From contig NC_051431.1 in NCBI RefSeq assembly GCF_001649575.2, forward strand, positions 21,501,636 to 21,565,635: 64,000 bases of DNA. Direction: 5' to 3'. The translations under genes were made by a program, and so were the position numbers. How positions within the stretch are numbered: position 1 is the first letter of the stretch; each line of letters begins with the position of its first letter. Below are positions 10,641 through 21,171 of this stretch, one piece after another. The notes under the pieces were generated by a model, which worked only from the letters and a program-made list of their open reading frames with translations, made no database searches and was not told the DNA's origin. Source of the DNA: Kryptolebias marmoratus. Lineage: Eukaryota > Chordata > Actinopteri > Cyprinodontiformes > Rivulidae.

Positions 10641-11010
10641 CCGATCAGAACGCAGATAAATGACGACACCCCCACCTCCTCCACGTCGGCCCTCAGCAGG
10701 CCTGCCGCAGTACTGTCTGCTTCTCCAAGTGCTCTTTCGGGGAGCAAATTTTGAACTCTGGGCTCCCGTTAACAGGACGCCTCCTCCTCCGTGGCAACAA
10801 ACCTGGTGACCGTGGAGGACGCCGCGAGCTGTAGCTGCTCTGATTCACAGCGGCGCTCCGTCTTGATTTCAAACCGTTCCGCGGTCACTTAGATGCATGC
10901 TTTCCTCCACGGGTTGAGGAGCGCAGAGGGGGTGGGGAACGTCAGGCTCCACGGAAAGAACGCGCCTGAATCCGGCCCTGAACGCTCCGGCGCAAGTCAG
11001 TTCAGCTGCG
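10640..11010. promoter_or_regulatory. CpG-rich unique block
   Basis: GC-rich for this window, with many CpG dinucleotides (for example GACGCCGCGAGC, TTCCGCGGTCAC, GCTCCGGCGCAAG). It includes GTGGCAAC and GGTGACCGTGGAGG words resembling RFX half-sites at 10793-10821. It could be an unmethylated regulatory island. No transcription start can be identified. Confidence 0.3.
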
Positions 11011-11920
11011 AGCTGATTTGACAGAACCGCAAGAGGCTGCGGCGTCTATTTCAACCCAGAACTTTTTAAAATGCGGAGTGCAGCACATTTTATTCTCCCC
11101 CGAGGCTCTATTTGCTGAAAGTCTTAAAAAGTCCTCTGCAAATATGTCAGACGGGTTTGTTCATTTCATTGGTAGTCTGGGCTTCTGCTGTTGGCATTAG
11201 CATAAAGGTTTTTGTCATATGGCAGATCTCCGGACAGTGAGCCATTATAGCGGACTGATCAAGGTGACAGGCCATTATTTGGGCTTGAAAAGACCTTTCT
11301 TTCGCTGGTTTCCTGAAAAGCCTGCACGAGAAAATGAATTTGTGTCAGCCTCTTTGTTCCTTTCTCCTAATGCCTGCCAAGGGTTGATTTGTCAGCTCGG
11401 TTCAAGAGAAGACTCTCCCTCCGTCTCACTCGCAGGTACAGTTTTTCCCTGCCATTAAGAAGCTCCTCTTCTAATTGGCTCCTCTGAAAAGTATTTTGTG
11501 AGGCTTTCCCTTTAATGAAGGGAGAGATGTGCCGACCCAGCAGATTCCATTACAAACGCTGGAGCTGGAAGTGTGCTATAATTGCTGACCACCAAAAAAA
11601 AAAAAAAGAAAAAGAAAGAAAGAACTTCTTTGATGTTTGGTTTTTTTTTCCAAAAGGTACAGAATCTATTTGGAAACAGTCGATGTTGGGAAAGATAAGC
11701 CCTCTCATCTGCATATTTCACCAAACAGATTAAAGGCGGGAGAGATTCCAATTCTGATTATCTTGCAGAATCTAATTACCTGTCAGCTGCGCTCTTCATG
11801 TACTCAGATCTGTGAGGATAGCTGTTCTTTGGCATTCAGCAGGGAAGCAGCCAGTTCATGTTTGTGGACCTGCATATGTGTATCTGCTGCGTTAATGTGC
11901 CGGTTTGTCTTCAGCGGTTA
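11010..11920. promoter_or_regulatory. Candidate conserved non-coding block
   Basis: Unique balanced sequence with repeated homeodomain-type cores (GGCATTAGCATAAAGG, CTGATTATCTTGCAG, TCTAATTACCTGTCAG). It is interrupted by an A-rich (GAAA)-like run at 11593-11622. An open frame at 11219-11458 has an ATG but no supporting features. Read as an enhancer-like element; conservation is untested. Confidence 0.3.
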
Positions 11921-12670
11921 AGTGATGTAGAAATAACAGCTATTTAAGGACGATTTTTCAAAGTGGATGTTCACTTGGCTGTGTACACTTATGTATGGTA
12001 GTTGCTTGAGGCAAAAAGGGGGGCTTCCTGAAGTGATTGATGGGATGTGCTGTAGCAGTTGGTATGAGACCTACAATTCACAGATTTAGCACAGAAAAGC
12101 AGGTCTCAATGGGAGCTACTAACATTAAACAGAGGAGCCAACAAGGCCAGAAGTTTTCCTCTGATCTTAAAGGGACAACTTTAATACATGGCCTGCATTT
12201 ATGGCTTTTATATCCCGAACCCCTTCATTTATCAGCAGGTACAGAGATCTAAGACAGCTCTTATTTGTAAAATGAAGCCTCGTCTAAGAGAAATGTGCAA
12301 AATGGCCTGAGCTCTTGAAGGAATAGTTCCTGTCTGCGGAAGTGTGGTTCTGTATACAGATAGTGATCGATTATTATCTTAACTGTTGTAGTTAGGTGTT
12401 TGTACAACCTCATTTTGGGGAAAAAAGAGTTTCACTTTGACCAGATTGATGAACTAAAGGCTTGTCTGAGCAGGGCCAAGACCAAAGTAGACTGCCATCG
12501 TCTTAAAACGGCTCCAGTCTCAAAAAATATAGTAATTCATGCAAAAGCTGCTTCATAGCTTTCTGCACCAATGTCAGTTTTCCATTAAACATTCATTTTC
12601 ATAGAAAAAAACCTTTCTGAATTTTCATTTAGAGATCATGTCAACGCACATATAAATTTTTCAACCAAAG
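11920..12670. other. Unannotated unique sequence
   Basis: I see nothing recognisable here beyond ordinary AT-rich sequence. Confidence 0.4.
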
Positions 12671-12671
12671 T

Positions 12672-13100
12672 AGCATTCCTTAAAGGAATGCATACTGCCC
12701 ACCACCTTGAATGGCAAAGTTTTAAACAAACAATCTGTTAGCTCTGATAGTATGAGTTGGGGGCTGACTCAGCTACTACCACACCCAATATGAGCTCAGT
12801 ATCTGCAAAACCCATTTGGTTTAACTAGGAAAACCATATCTCTTTTTCAAGGGATGATGTGTGTTTGGGATGCTGGGATTAAACCTTCAGTTGTCATTTT
12901 GCGCTTCCTTTAAGGCACAGCCACCCAACAGAGAGGCTGCTAAAGTCAATTAGCTGTGGTGGCAATCTTGAATCAAGTAATCAGTCGCAAATGTACATCC
13001 AATGATTATTTTCGGCGAACTCCATTTAAAATCTGTCAAGTGGTTCATGAGACGTAGCCACCTTTCATGACAGTCGGTGATAAAAAACCTTTATCATTAC
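12672..13100 (-). repeat. Dispersed palindrome-capped repeat, copy B
   Basis: Reversed copy. Its palindromic end is on the left: a perfect 19-nt GCATTCCTTAAAGGAATGC at 12673-12691, followed by CATACTGCCCACCACCTT. Unit words follow (CAGCTACTACCACACCCAAT, TGTACATCCAATGATTATTT, AGTGGTTCATGAGACGTAGC). It is shorter than one and a half units, with an internal stretch (about 12850-12930) that does not match. Confidence 0.8.
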
Positions 13101-14180
13101 TGCAGAGGTGTTAGAAATAATTATGAACCACAACAGGTTATATCTAAATCTTCAGTTTTAAGGGAAAATGCAATTTCTTTGTAAGCTATTAAAACAACAA
13201 AAAGGAAGCAATACATTTCCAAAATCCAATAAATCCCCCAAATGAAACAGCTCTGAGCACGAAACACCAAGTGCAATTAAACAGCTCTGTCTGTGTAAAC
13301 AAAACCACAAGTTGCATCGAAGGCAAAAAAAATATCCTCCGTGATTATTTATCACCCTGAGCACTGGGCAAAAATCAATAACATGTGCAAACATCAAACC
13401 AAACACGATTGGCAAATTGGTCTTCATAAAACAAATTTGGAGTGAAAAAAAGAAAACGGAAAAAAAAAATCCTCTGAACTTCATAGAACCACTGATAATA
13501 ACAGACATTTTGGTCCATTAAAGAGTTTAATGGATGTTTTACATTTGGGCCATGGAGGGTTTAAGCTTCGAATGAAAGTCAGACTCAAAGTCAGATCACA
13601 ATTGGGCTAACACAAAGCATGTGTGTGTGTGCAGACAGACCCTTAGGTGTGTCTTTACATGTGTGAGACAGAACGAAGAAGAGACGGATAGAAATTGAAC
13701 GCGCACATCAACCTTAAAATATTTAAAAGTAGGCTGCTCAACTCTGGCTTTTCGAAACCAGTAAAATTGCAGGATTTGAACCTTTTGTGTCAATTTGAAC
13801 CCGCATCAATCAAAAGTTTCTCTTTGTGCTAGTTTTAAACTCTTTGTGTGGTTGAGTCTGAGGGGTTCTCATGATACCTGCTGGAAGTCTTTAATTCAAG
13901 AGCCTTTTGTCTTTTAAGAGCTTAGACTGGCTGACAATGTCATATTTAAAGCTATATTCATAAAAAGGTAAGAGAGGCATCCATTAATGCTCCAGGCACG
14001 TTTAGTTCTCCATCATTATTCTCCATCAGTGAATAATTTAGTGCCGTGTTGTTGTTGGGTTTGTTTTTCTCCTTTGTTTTTGCTTTGAGTTCAGAATTCA
14101 AATAATGATGCAGCTTATAGAGAACTTAAGATAAGTTAGAAAACATTTCCATTCCTCCATTTATTTTCTTTACCCTCTAT
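13100..14180. other. Unannotated unique sequence
   Basis: No recognised gene or element. A 116-codon minus-strand open frame (13158-13508) is rich in Phe, Cys and Leu, as expected from A/T-rich DNA read backwards. I do not call it a gene. Confidence 0.4.
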
Positions 14181-14184
14181 TTTC

Positions 14185-14530
14185 CTTTTCCGTGTCATGG
14201 GGAGCTGGTGTCTAACTCCAGCAGTCACTGTGCGAGAGACAGGGGACACCCTGGACAGTGCATCACAGGGACATATAGACAAAAAAGACAAACCATTCAC
14301 CCTCTCACTCACACCTAGGGACAATTTAGTTACCAATTAACCTAACATCCATGTTTTTGGTCTGTGGGAGGAAACCGGAGTACCTGGTGGAAACCCACGT
14401 GAGCACAGGGAGAACATGGAAACTCCACCCAGAAAAGCTTGGAGGCAATCCTGCAACTTTCTTGCTGTGAGGTGACAGCTCCAACCACTGCTCACCTTGC
14501 CGCCCACTGTCGGCGATCCCACTTCCCAAA
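14185..14530 (+). repeat. Abundant teleost interspersed repeat (LINE-tail type)
   Basis: It carries the familiar teleost repeat words in order: GTCATGGGGAGCTGGTGTCT, CCAGCAGTCACTGTGCGAGA, CACCCTGGACAGTGCATCAC, CTCACTCACACCTAGGGACAA, ACCTAACATCCATGTTTTTGG, GTGGGAGGAAACCGGAGTACC, GAGAACATGGAAACTCCACCC, CTTGCTGTGAGGTGACAGCTCC. I recognise it as a very common fish repeat but am not certain of its formal name. It has no coding role. A second decayed copy lies at 57125-57440. Confidence 0.8.
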
Positions 14531-14667
14531 TATATAAACACATGCATAAATACATAAAACTATCACTTTAAGAGGTCCCTGCTGAACTGATGGACAAACT
14601 GGACTTTGACCTGACGGATAAAGTGATAAAGATATCTGAATGTGACTTAGATCAGCTCAAGGGGCAT

Positions 14668-14730
14668 TTAACCCTCCTGAAGCTCTTGTAACTTCAGGTC
14701 CATTTGACCTACAGGCCATGGGAGGGTTAA
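14668..14730. mobile_element. 63-bp TTAA-bounded palindromic MITE
   Basis: The ends are TTAACCCTCC (14668-14677) and GGAGGGTTAA (14721-14730), a perfect 10-bp terminal inverted repeat that includes TTAA at both ends. TTAA is the piggyBac target duplication. Fish genomes carry many short elements starting TTAACCCTCCTG. The interior contains AACTTCAGGTCCATTTGACC, similar to the usual GGGTCAAATTTGACCC core. Only about 40 bp of interior remain. Confidence 0.6.
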
Positions 14731-14889
14731 TATTAACACTTATCTGATTGTCTGCTGAATGTTGTTTATCTTATCCAGAGCATCATGGGCCAAAGGCTCA
14801 CAGAGGCCAACGACCCTGTAGAACTGAAACTCCACCAAACTCAATGTGCTGCAATAAGAATAATTCAATACAGCTTTCTAAATAGTACT

Positions 14890-15440
14890 TACTTAACCCA
14901 GAAGACAGCAAGGAAGTGGAAACTACATGACAGTAAACACAACCACAAAGATACGCTGTGGGTACTCCTAAGGCGAGGTCTCTCGACAGACATCCTTTTC
15001 CCCAGTGACACTCCCAGGCTCTTCCTGATGGAGCCATAGGTGCTCCTAGGCCAGATTAGATCATCCTTCCAGTGAGTTCTGGGCCTTCTGGGTCCTCCCA
15101 TTGGGATGTGCCCAAGAAACCTCCACAAGTAGGTGGTCAGGACAAAAACTAACTCAGCTGAAGCTCTTGACTGTAGAAGAGCCTTGGTTCAACTCTCAGT
15201 CCCTCTCAGCTTCTCATGCTGAGCGCAGACACTCCCCAGAAGAAACTCATCTTAGCTGCTTGTATTTATGATAGATGGACCAGTAAATATTTTCCACCAC
15301 AAGCTATAGTGCTGCCATTACTGCAGACAAGGCCATGATCTGTCAGCCTATCTGTCAATTCATCCTTCCGTCACTCATGAACAAAACCTTCAAGATACTT
15401 AAAGTCTACTTCCTGAGGCAGAGACTCCTCCTGAATACAG
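14890..15440 (-). pseudogene. RTE/Rex3-like LINE fragment
   Basis: On the minus strand, 15440-15370 reads VDFKYLEGFVHE, a decayed form of the VEEFKYLGVLFTSEG block of fish RTE-type reverse transcriptases. About 15240-15200 resembles the KMSFFWGV and LRVEPRLFY words. About 15135-15060 reads WRFLGHIPMGGPRRPRTHWK, the C-terminal GHL...GRRPRGRPRTRW block. Several frameshifts and stops separate these. The right-hand neighbour is a plus-strand stretch with no assignment. The clade is inferred from shared words with the fragment at 43575. Confidence 0.65.
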
Positions 15441-16250
15441 AAGGAGCCAGTTGCAACCCTAAGTCCATTAAAACGTTCCTCTACACAACTACACGTTGAA
15501 CACTACGAACAGGACTGGCAGAGTCCAGCCTGCACCAGAAACAATTCAGACTTTCTGCAGAGTTTGTTGTGGTTTCACAGAGACTGGGTTTCCCACAAAG
15601 GTGACTCCAGAAACCCCCTTAAAATACATCCAGCCTTCTCCTGATCCACAAAGTGCATTTAGGCTGGACAACAAGACTAAAAGGCCGCTCCACCGTTCTA
15701 CAACCCAACAAAGAATTTACTAGTTGGTTCAAGCAAAATGGCTAAACATTTGACAGTCCTATCATATAAAGAACTGTCTAACTTTCAATCATCAGCAGAA
15801 ATAAAAAGTGTTTGTTGTGACAGCATTACCTTTTTGGCTTTGAAATCCAGAATAAGGAGTGGTGTGTTCCAACTGAATGCCTAGAAATATAGTTAAAAAC
15901 AGGACTTTTTAGCTGACAAACGAAAACTTCCTGTTTACATGGCACCGTGTCACCTCTGAAGTAGACCAATGCCGACGTGTTACATCACTCATTTAAATCA
16001 GAATGTTTTTTCAGATGCATCATTATGATTTTTATGCTGACATGATTTTTAATTGTCTCAATTAACTTTGTTTTCTTTAAAGGTCTGACCTGCTCAGACC
16101 AGTCTTTGTTTTGTTTTGCCTCACAGGAATATAGTTTTTGGTGTTGTTATTTTTATGGAATCAAAAATGCTGCTGTCACTGTTTGCACTAAACGCAGAAT
16201 TCTATGTAAATAACCATGTCATATAAAACTGATGTTGGCGTAAAACCTAT
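15441..16250. other. Unannotated unique sequence
   Basis: Nothing recognised. A short plus-strand open frame (15496-15723) has no features that support coding. Confidence 0.4.
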
Positions 16251-16254
16251 GAAA

Positions 16255-16480
16255 TCATGTCCAACTGGAATGAAACCTTTGAATCTGGAGCTGTTTTAAG
16301 ATGACGGCAACCCACTTTGATCTTCGCCCCACTAGCTTTTAGCTCACCAGTCTGGTCAGAATTAAACTGTTTCTCCAAACTGAGGTCAGTCAAAAAGCAT
16401 TCTACGAGATAAGATATTAACTGTTTATAATTTCTCCACAAAACCCCGCTTCAAGATGTCTCAAGCGTCTTTATTGTTTA
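16255..16480 (+). repeat. Dispersed repeat of the AAACTGAGGTC family, copy 1
   Basis: It shares an ordered set of words with 28740-28985: GTTTTAAGA, CCAAACTGAGGTC, TCAAAAAGC, GGTAAGATATTA (here GATAAGATATTAACTG) and a CACAAAAC end. A third copy in the opposite direction lies at 60874-61090. Type unknown; no coding capacity. Confidence 0.5.
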
Positions 16481-16559
16481 AGGTGTCCTTGAAGGTAAAG
16501 GTTGCTTCAAATGAGGGGATACAAACATGTAAAAGCAGCGAGTAAAGTTTCAGAGATGG

Positions 16560-17170
16560 CTAAAAAGTGTCTCTGTAGTTCAGTCCATTGCTGCGTCTGT
16601 GAATGAGTGAGACATCCATTCTTCAAAAGGCCCCTAAAAGTTCTCAATGACGCGTTTCCTCCATCCCTGCCGTTAATGTGTCTTTTCTCCTCTCAGGCCG
16701 ACACTCCTCTCATCCTATTCAAGGATATGCGCCGAGCTCCTCAGATAATACCGAATCTCCCCACCCTCACAGAGCGTGATTTACATTGACACGAGGCTCC
16801 ACAGCATCCTTCGGCCCATCTGTCTCATTCTCACCGAAACACTTTTAAATACCTATTTGGGGGCCCCGACTGAACTCGGCCGGGAGTGCGGAAAGCAATT
16901 TATCACGGCTTTCATTGCTTAAGACAAAACATTGAGAGGCTTTTTATGAGCTGTGGGCAGAGGAAGCAGCCAGAGGAGAAAATATGGATTTAAAAAAAGC
17001 ATCTTTGTACTCGACCCAGCTGGGATTTCTTCCAGTGCTTCTACCCTTCTCCGTCTCCATAAGAGGCATCGCCACGTATTCGTCACCGCGGCCACCAGAC
17101 TCCGAGAGGCTGTCTGGGTTTGATGAATAGAGCGAGGGGCCCCTGTCCCCATACTCGGCTATCTATCAGC
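16560..17170. promoter_or_regulatory. Candidate conserved non-coding block
   Basis: Unique, GC-balanced sequence with few repeats (GCCGTTAATGTGTC, CAATTTATCACGGCTTTCATTG and similar words) and no convincing frame. Enhancer-like composition only. Confidence 0.28.
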
Positions 17171-17399
17171 TTTTTCCGTGGATGTACAGCATCAAAGACG
17201 AGACAACAGTCGGCAGAGAGCTCTGCGCCTCTGGAAGGGTTCTCCTACCGAGTCTGAAATCAGTCCACTTGAAAGATTCAGGTTGAGTTCGGCTCTGATA
17301 GGGTTCGGTGGAAGAAAGAAGTGCTTGTGTATCAGATGGGTTTTATTCGGCAGTGCTGCCTGCTCCTAAGCTGCATTTCCCCTGCTTTCCTTTTACGTG

Positions 17400-18320
17400 C
17401 ACTTCAACTATAAAAGGAACCATGCAAAAGCAACATTTACTTTGGCAACGTATTGCAACATTACGGACGGCCATAATTCAGCCACATTTACAGATATTGA
17501 GCTAACGCTTGGTGTGGTTGTAGCTGAGAGTCATCCACCGACACTTTCTCTGAGCACCAACAGCTCGAGCAAAATCTGTCATTGCCTATTGGAGTCAACT
17601 TTGTTTGTTTGTCAGCAAATTACCTCATGAACCGCTGGATTGGTTTTATAAAACTTCCAAAAAACAATCACTGGGTGCCCACCTACAACTCATTAAAATT
17701 TGGAGTCAACCCAATTCAAGATGGCTGCAACAACCAACTCACCTTATGAAACAAAAATGACTATAACTCAGCCAACTTTACAGCTGTTAGGCTATAATTT
17801 GGTGTTGTAGTAGCTGAGCATCACCCCAAAGACATAATCCAAGCTCTACACATTGTGCGTTATGTATCTTAAAATTCTAACGAATAACTATTTGTGTCAA
17901 CCCTGTTTTTCTGTTAGCAAAATGTCTCATAAATCCCTGGATGGATTTTAATAAAACTTTCAGAAAGTAATCATTGGTTGTACCTCTACAACTGATTAAC
18001 TTTTGAAATCAGCCCAATTCAAAATGGCCACCACAGCTAACTGATGTTATTGTACACAAAAGTGGCTGTACCTCAGTCAGCTTTACAGATACTGAGCTAA
18101 AACCTGGTGTGGTAGTAGGTGATCGTCACCCTCACGATATTCTTTGAGAGCTACCACATCTCGCAAGATTCTCACACGATCACGAGGTCACCTACAAGGT
18201 TTGACCCAAACAGCTGGAACTCTGCCCCTTTTAATCATAAAATGAACTTAAAGATGAGCTTAAAACTGACATGAAAGGCAACGGGCGATAAGCCTTCCTT
18301 CAAGGAATTTTCTGATTCGT
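17400..18320 (+). repeat. Dispersed palindrome-capped repeat, copy C
   Basis: About three ~300-bp units in the same orientation as copy A. CAAATTACCTCATGAACCGC (about 17616) and CAAAATGTCTCATAAATCCC (about 17919) mark two consecutive unit starts about 300 bp apart. CAGCTACTACC-type and CAATTCAAGATGGC-type words recur in each. The right end is ACATGAAAGGCAACGGGCGATAAGC, followed by the partly decayed palindrome at 18292-18310. Confidence 0.85.
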
Positions 18321-19095
18321 TTGCAGGACCTGGCTCAAGTTGTTCACAGATTAGTGGAACCTGATGTGAGAAAAAAAATGCAATGCGGTTTGAAAATCAG
18401 GACAAAAAAAAAAAAAAACACTCACGCCGAACACTTCTGCAGGATTTGCAGGACGGACAGAAGACGTGCTGCGATGACCGCCCCGGAGCTTTTGAGCGCA
18501 TGTCACTCGTATTCACCAGGCGAAAAACACAGAGGTTTTTCAATTTTCCTTAGCCTGCAGCAACACTAAACACGTCGGGGCTTTTTTAGAGTGGGATTCA
18601 TCATCACATGGAAATGTCACTCGAACTATTTTTAGAGACAGCACAGACTTTAGGCATGAACACACACACACACACAGTCTGTCAGTCTTGTGTCCCTGGA
18701 TGAAATCTCAGAGACAACTCAAACCCTGGATATTTCCCAGCGTGCACAGAACATATTGATCTTTGGACTGCCTTGCTCTCTACATTTGAGCCAAAATGAA
18801 CTAAATGTGCATCTGGAAGGTAGTGACACACAGTATCTCTGAACACTACACTACCAAGCCTACACAGCTCTTAAAAAAAATTATACCACAAATACTGAAT
18901 TCCACCATTTTGTTTTTTTTTAGGACTTCTACTCTTGACAGAGGGGTATGAAAACGTGACTGTCACTGTCTGGTTTGAAGGCGATAATGTATTTGCCTGT
19001 ATATGTAAGTGTGTTCACTGGTCTGTTTGTTAGCAAAAAATAGATTTATTCTGAAACTTTCAGTATGTAATCATAGGCTGTGTAGCACATGTACA
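18321..19095. other. Unannotated sequence with a short (CA)n
   Basis: It contains (CA)n at 18660-18677 and a poly(A) run at 18403-18418. No gene is recognised. Confidence 0.4.
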
Positions 19096-19099
19096 ACTG

Positions 19100-19240
19100 C
19101 AGATCCAACCAAGCTGGGACGCTGTGTAAAATGTAAATAAAATCAGAAAACAGTGATTTGCACAACTCTAAAAATCCATATTTTATTCACAATTGAACAT
19201 AGTAAACGTATCAAGTGTTGAAATGTCACGCATGATGTTG
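19100..19240 (+). mobile_element. Transposon-end fragment of the 2372 family
   Basis: The words ACCAAGCTGGGACGCTGTGT, AAAATGTAAATAAAATCAGAAA, GTGATTTGCACAACTCTAAA and ATATTTTATTCACAATTGAAC match the end of the Tc1-like teleost element also seen at 2372. It is only a fragment, without transposase. Confidence 0.65.
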
Positions 19241-19254
19241 ACCAACACAGCATC

Positions 19255-20160
19255 ATTTTTACCTCCACCAATTAGGTTACGTTTTCTGTAGCGTCTGTTG
19301 TTTCCCTGTCAGTCTGTTTTTGTACAAGATTACTCCAAAAAAATTATGAACAGATTTTCATTAAATTTTTAGGAATCGACAAACATGCTACAAGGAACAA
19401 GTGATTGAATTTGGGTGCTGATTCGGTCAAATATCGAGGTCAAAGGTCAAGGTCACAGATCAGCCCTCGCTTTTACTCTGCAACCGTCTAACAAACTGCA
19501 CAGCTGGACACCTCACGGGTCACGGGACGATGCCTGTTGATTTCAAGGTCACAGGGTCAAAGATCAAGGTCACGGGTGACTCCGTTGGTAAAACCTTCTC
19601 TGTGCTCCAGCAGGTGACCCCTTTGTTACCTTCGCCAAGGAGATTATGTGATTGAAGTTTGGTGGTCATCTGGTAAAATAGCAAGGTCAAAGATCAAGGT
19701 CACAGGTGACCCTGTGCTCTAACTCTGCAACAGTGTGATGTAAGAATGTCAAACTGCACAGCTGGACACCTCATCAGTCAAAGATGATACCTGTTAATTT
19801 CCTGGTCATAGGGTCAAAGGTCAAGGTGAGCCCTTTGTTAAAACCTTCTCTATGCTCCTACATGTGACCCACTTGTTACCTCTGCCAAGTAAGTTCTGTT
19901 TTTCGGTCGTGCTTGTTTGTTTGTCAGTTTCTTAGCAAGGTTACATCAAAACTAATGAGCAGATTTGGGTGGAATTTTCAGGAAAGGTTGGGGTTGTCAC
20001 AAAAAAAAAAAAAAACAGTTGCTTAAATTTTGATGGTGATCCAGATGGCATGATTTTTTTACTGACGCTATGGCCTTGGCGGAGGTTAGCGCTCTCTAAG
20101 TGCTTCCAGTTAAACATGGTCTTAGTTCAAAACTCTGGCATAAAAGGCAGTCAGAGTTGG
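19255..20160 (+). repeat. Dispersed repeat block, AGGTCA-rich 250-bp-unit variant
   Basis: It starts ACCTCCACCAATTAGGTTACG and holds tandem units of 250 bp. AAACCTTCTCTGTGCTCC at 19591 recurs at 19841, and GTTACCTTCGCCAAGGAGA at 19625 recurs as GTTACCTCTGCCAAGTAAG near 19874. Each unit carries a TCAAAGRTCAAGGTCAC word. CCTTGGCGGAGGT (about 20071-20083) is the inverse of the start word. The block closes with CTCTGGCATAAAAGGCAG near 20132-20150, the same pre-terminal phrase as copies A and D. It lacks the terminal palindrome and is therefore truncated or a related subfamily. Confidence 0.7.
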
Positions 20161-20270
20161 ATCTTTTATGAAAGAGTACTTTCAATTCTACTTGACTTTT
20201 ATTTTGCCTTTCCACTTTTTGGTTCAGATAGAAAACATGCTTGTACACAGTGCAATGACCAGTCCCAGTC

Positions 20271-20271
<1 letters not shown>

Positions 20272-20317
<46 letters not shown>
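20272..20317. repeat. (AT)n microsatellite
   Basis: About 23 uninterrupted AT units. Open frames crossing it encode IYIYIY runs and are artefacts. Confidence 0.95.
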
Positions 20318-20322
<5 letters not shown>

Positions 20323-20329
20323 CCAATGG

Positions 20330-20900
20330 AAGCCCAAATGTATGTGCAGGCTGCAGCAGCTGCAGAAGCCCGAACACATCCCAGAAGTCTCCCAGGAACA
20401 GCGAAGCACAAATGAGTCTCTCATCTCCTCTCCCTCGCTCAGAGAGCTGCAGTTCATGTTGCCGGTATCTCACACCTTGGGGAAATTAATGCACGGACTT
20501 GAAAATGTAATTTAGATTAATGCATCCTAATATAAAGGCAGCGAACGCAGCAATCCTTTCATACAGCACCGAAAATAAAACTTGTAGATATAATAATTTT
20601 CCCTCGCCTTGTTTTTCTGCGACGTCTGGCGCAGGGGTTTGCTATGTGAGGCACTTAATTTTTGAATTGAGATGCAGAAGCTCTTCCTTTGGATTTTATG
20701 AATGTACAATTAGTTATAAATCCTTCCCTTTTCTTCTCAGACGGCACCCGTCTCCCAGATGAGAAGTCAGAATGAACTCTGGTTATCTCCCTGGCATGAC
20801 GGTGCATTACCCTGTCACATTCTGGAGGTTTATCTGGGAACAAGTTTACCGTTACAGCAGGGTCTCGGACACTTTCTGTGGGAATCACAGCCTTTACACC
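20330..20900. promoter_or_regulatory. Candidate conserved non-coding block
   Basis: Unique sequence with homeodomain-type words (GGAAATTAATGCACGG, GTAATTTAGATTAATGC, ACAATTAGTTATAAATCC) and no coding support. Enhancer-like by composition; untested. Confidence 0.3.
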
Positions 20901-21171
20901 GTTCTTTTCCCTATTTTTTATTTTCATGTTTTTTTTTTTTTTTTAATCTAACGACGTCGGCATAAGTTGTCTGTCATCCTCATTTCAAAATGTTCAGCTC
21001 ATTCAGGAGACTTTTGGTTTTGCTGTATTTCATACTTTTTAAAGTATTTAACAGATATTTTCCTCTTAAAAATACACAAATATATCCTATATTCTTTCAA
21101 AAACATAGTTTATTTTGAAGTCTGTTTCAGAGAAATTGCTCTAATTTTGTCTTGTTCTACTTATTTCAACT

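Noticed and set aside
11219..11458. ATG-started 79-codon frame with ordinary composition
   Set aside because: No splice site, domain or polyadenylation support; better explained by a repeat-poor regulatory block.
13158..13508. 116-codon minus-strand frame rich in Phe, Cys and Leu
   Set aside because: Composition expected from A/C-rich DNA read in reverse; the hydrophobicity is not organised into clear membrane segments.
20096..20515. Several overlapping 70-148-codon frames on both strands
   Set aside because: All cross the (AT)n tract, which is open in every frame.
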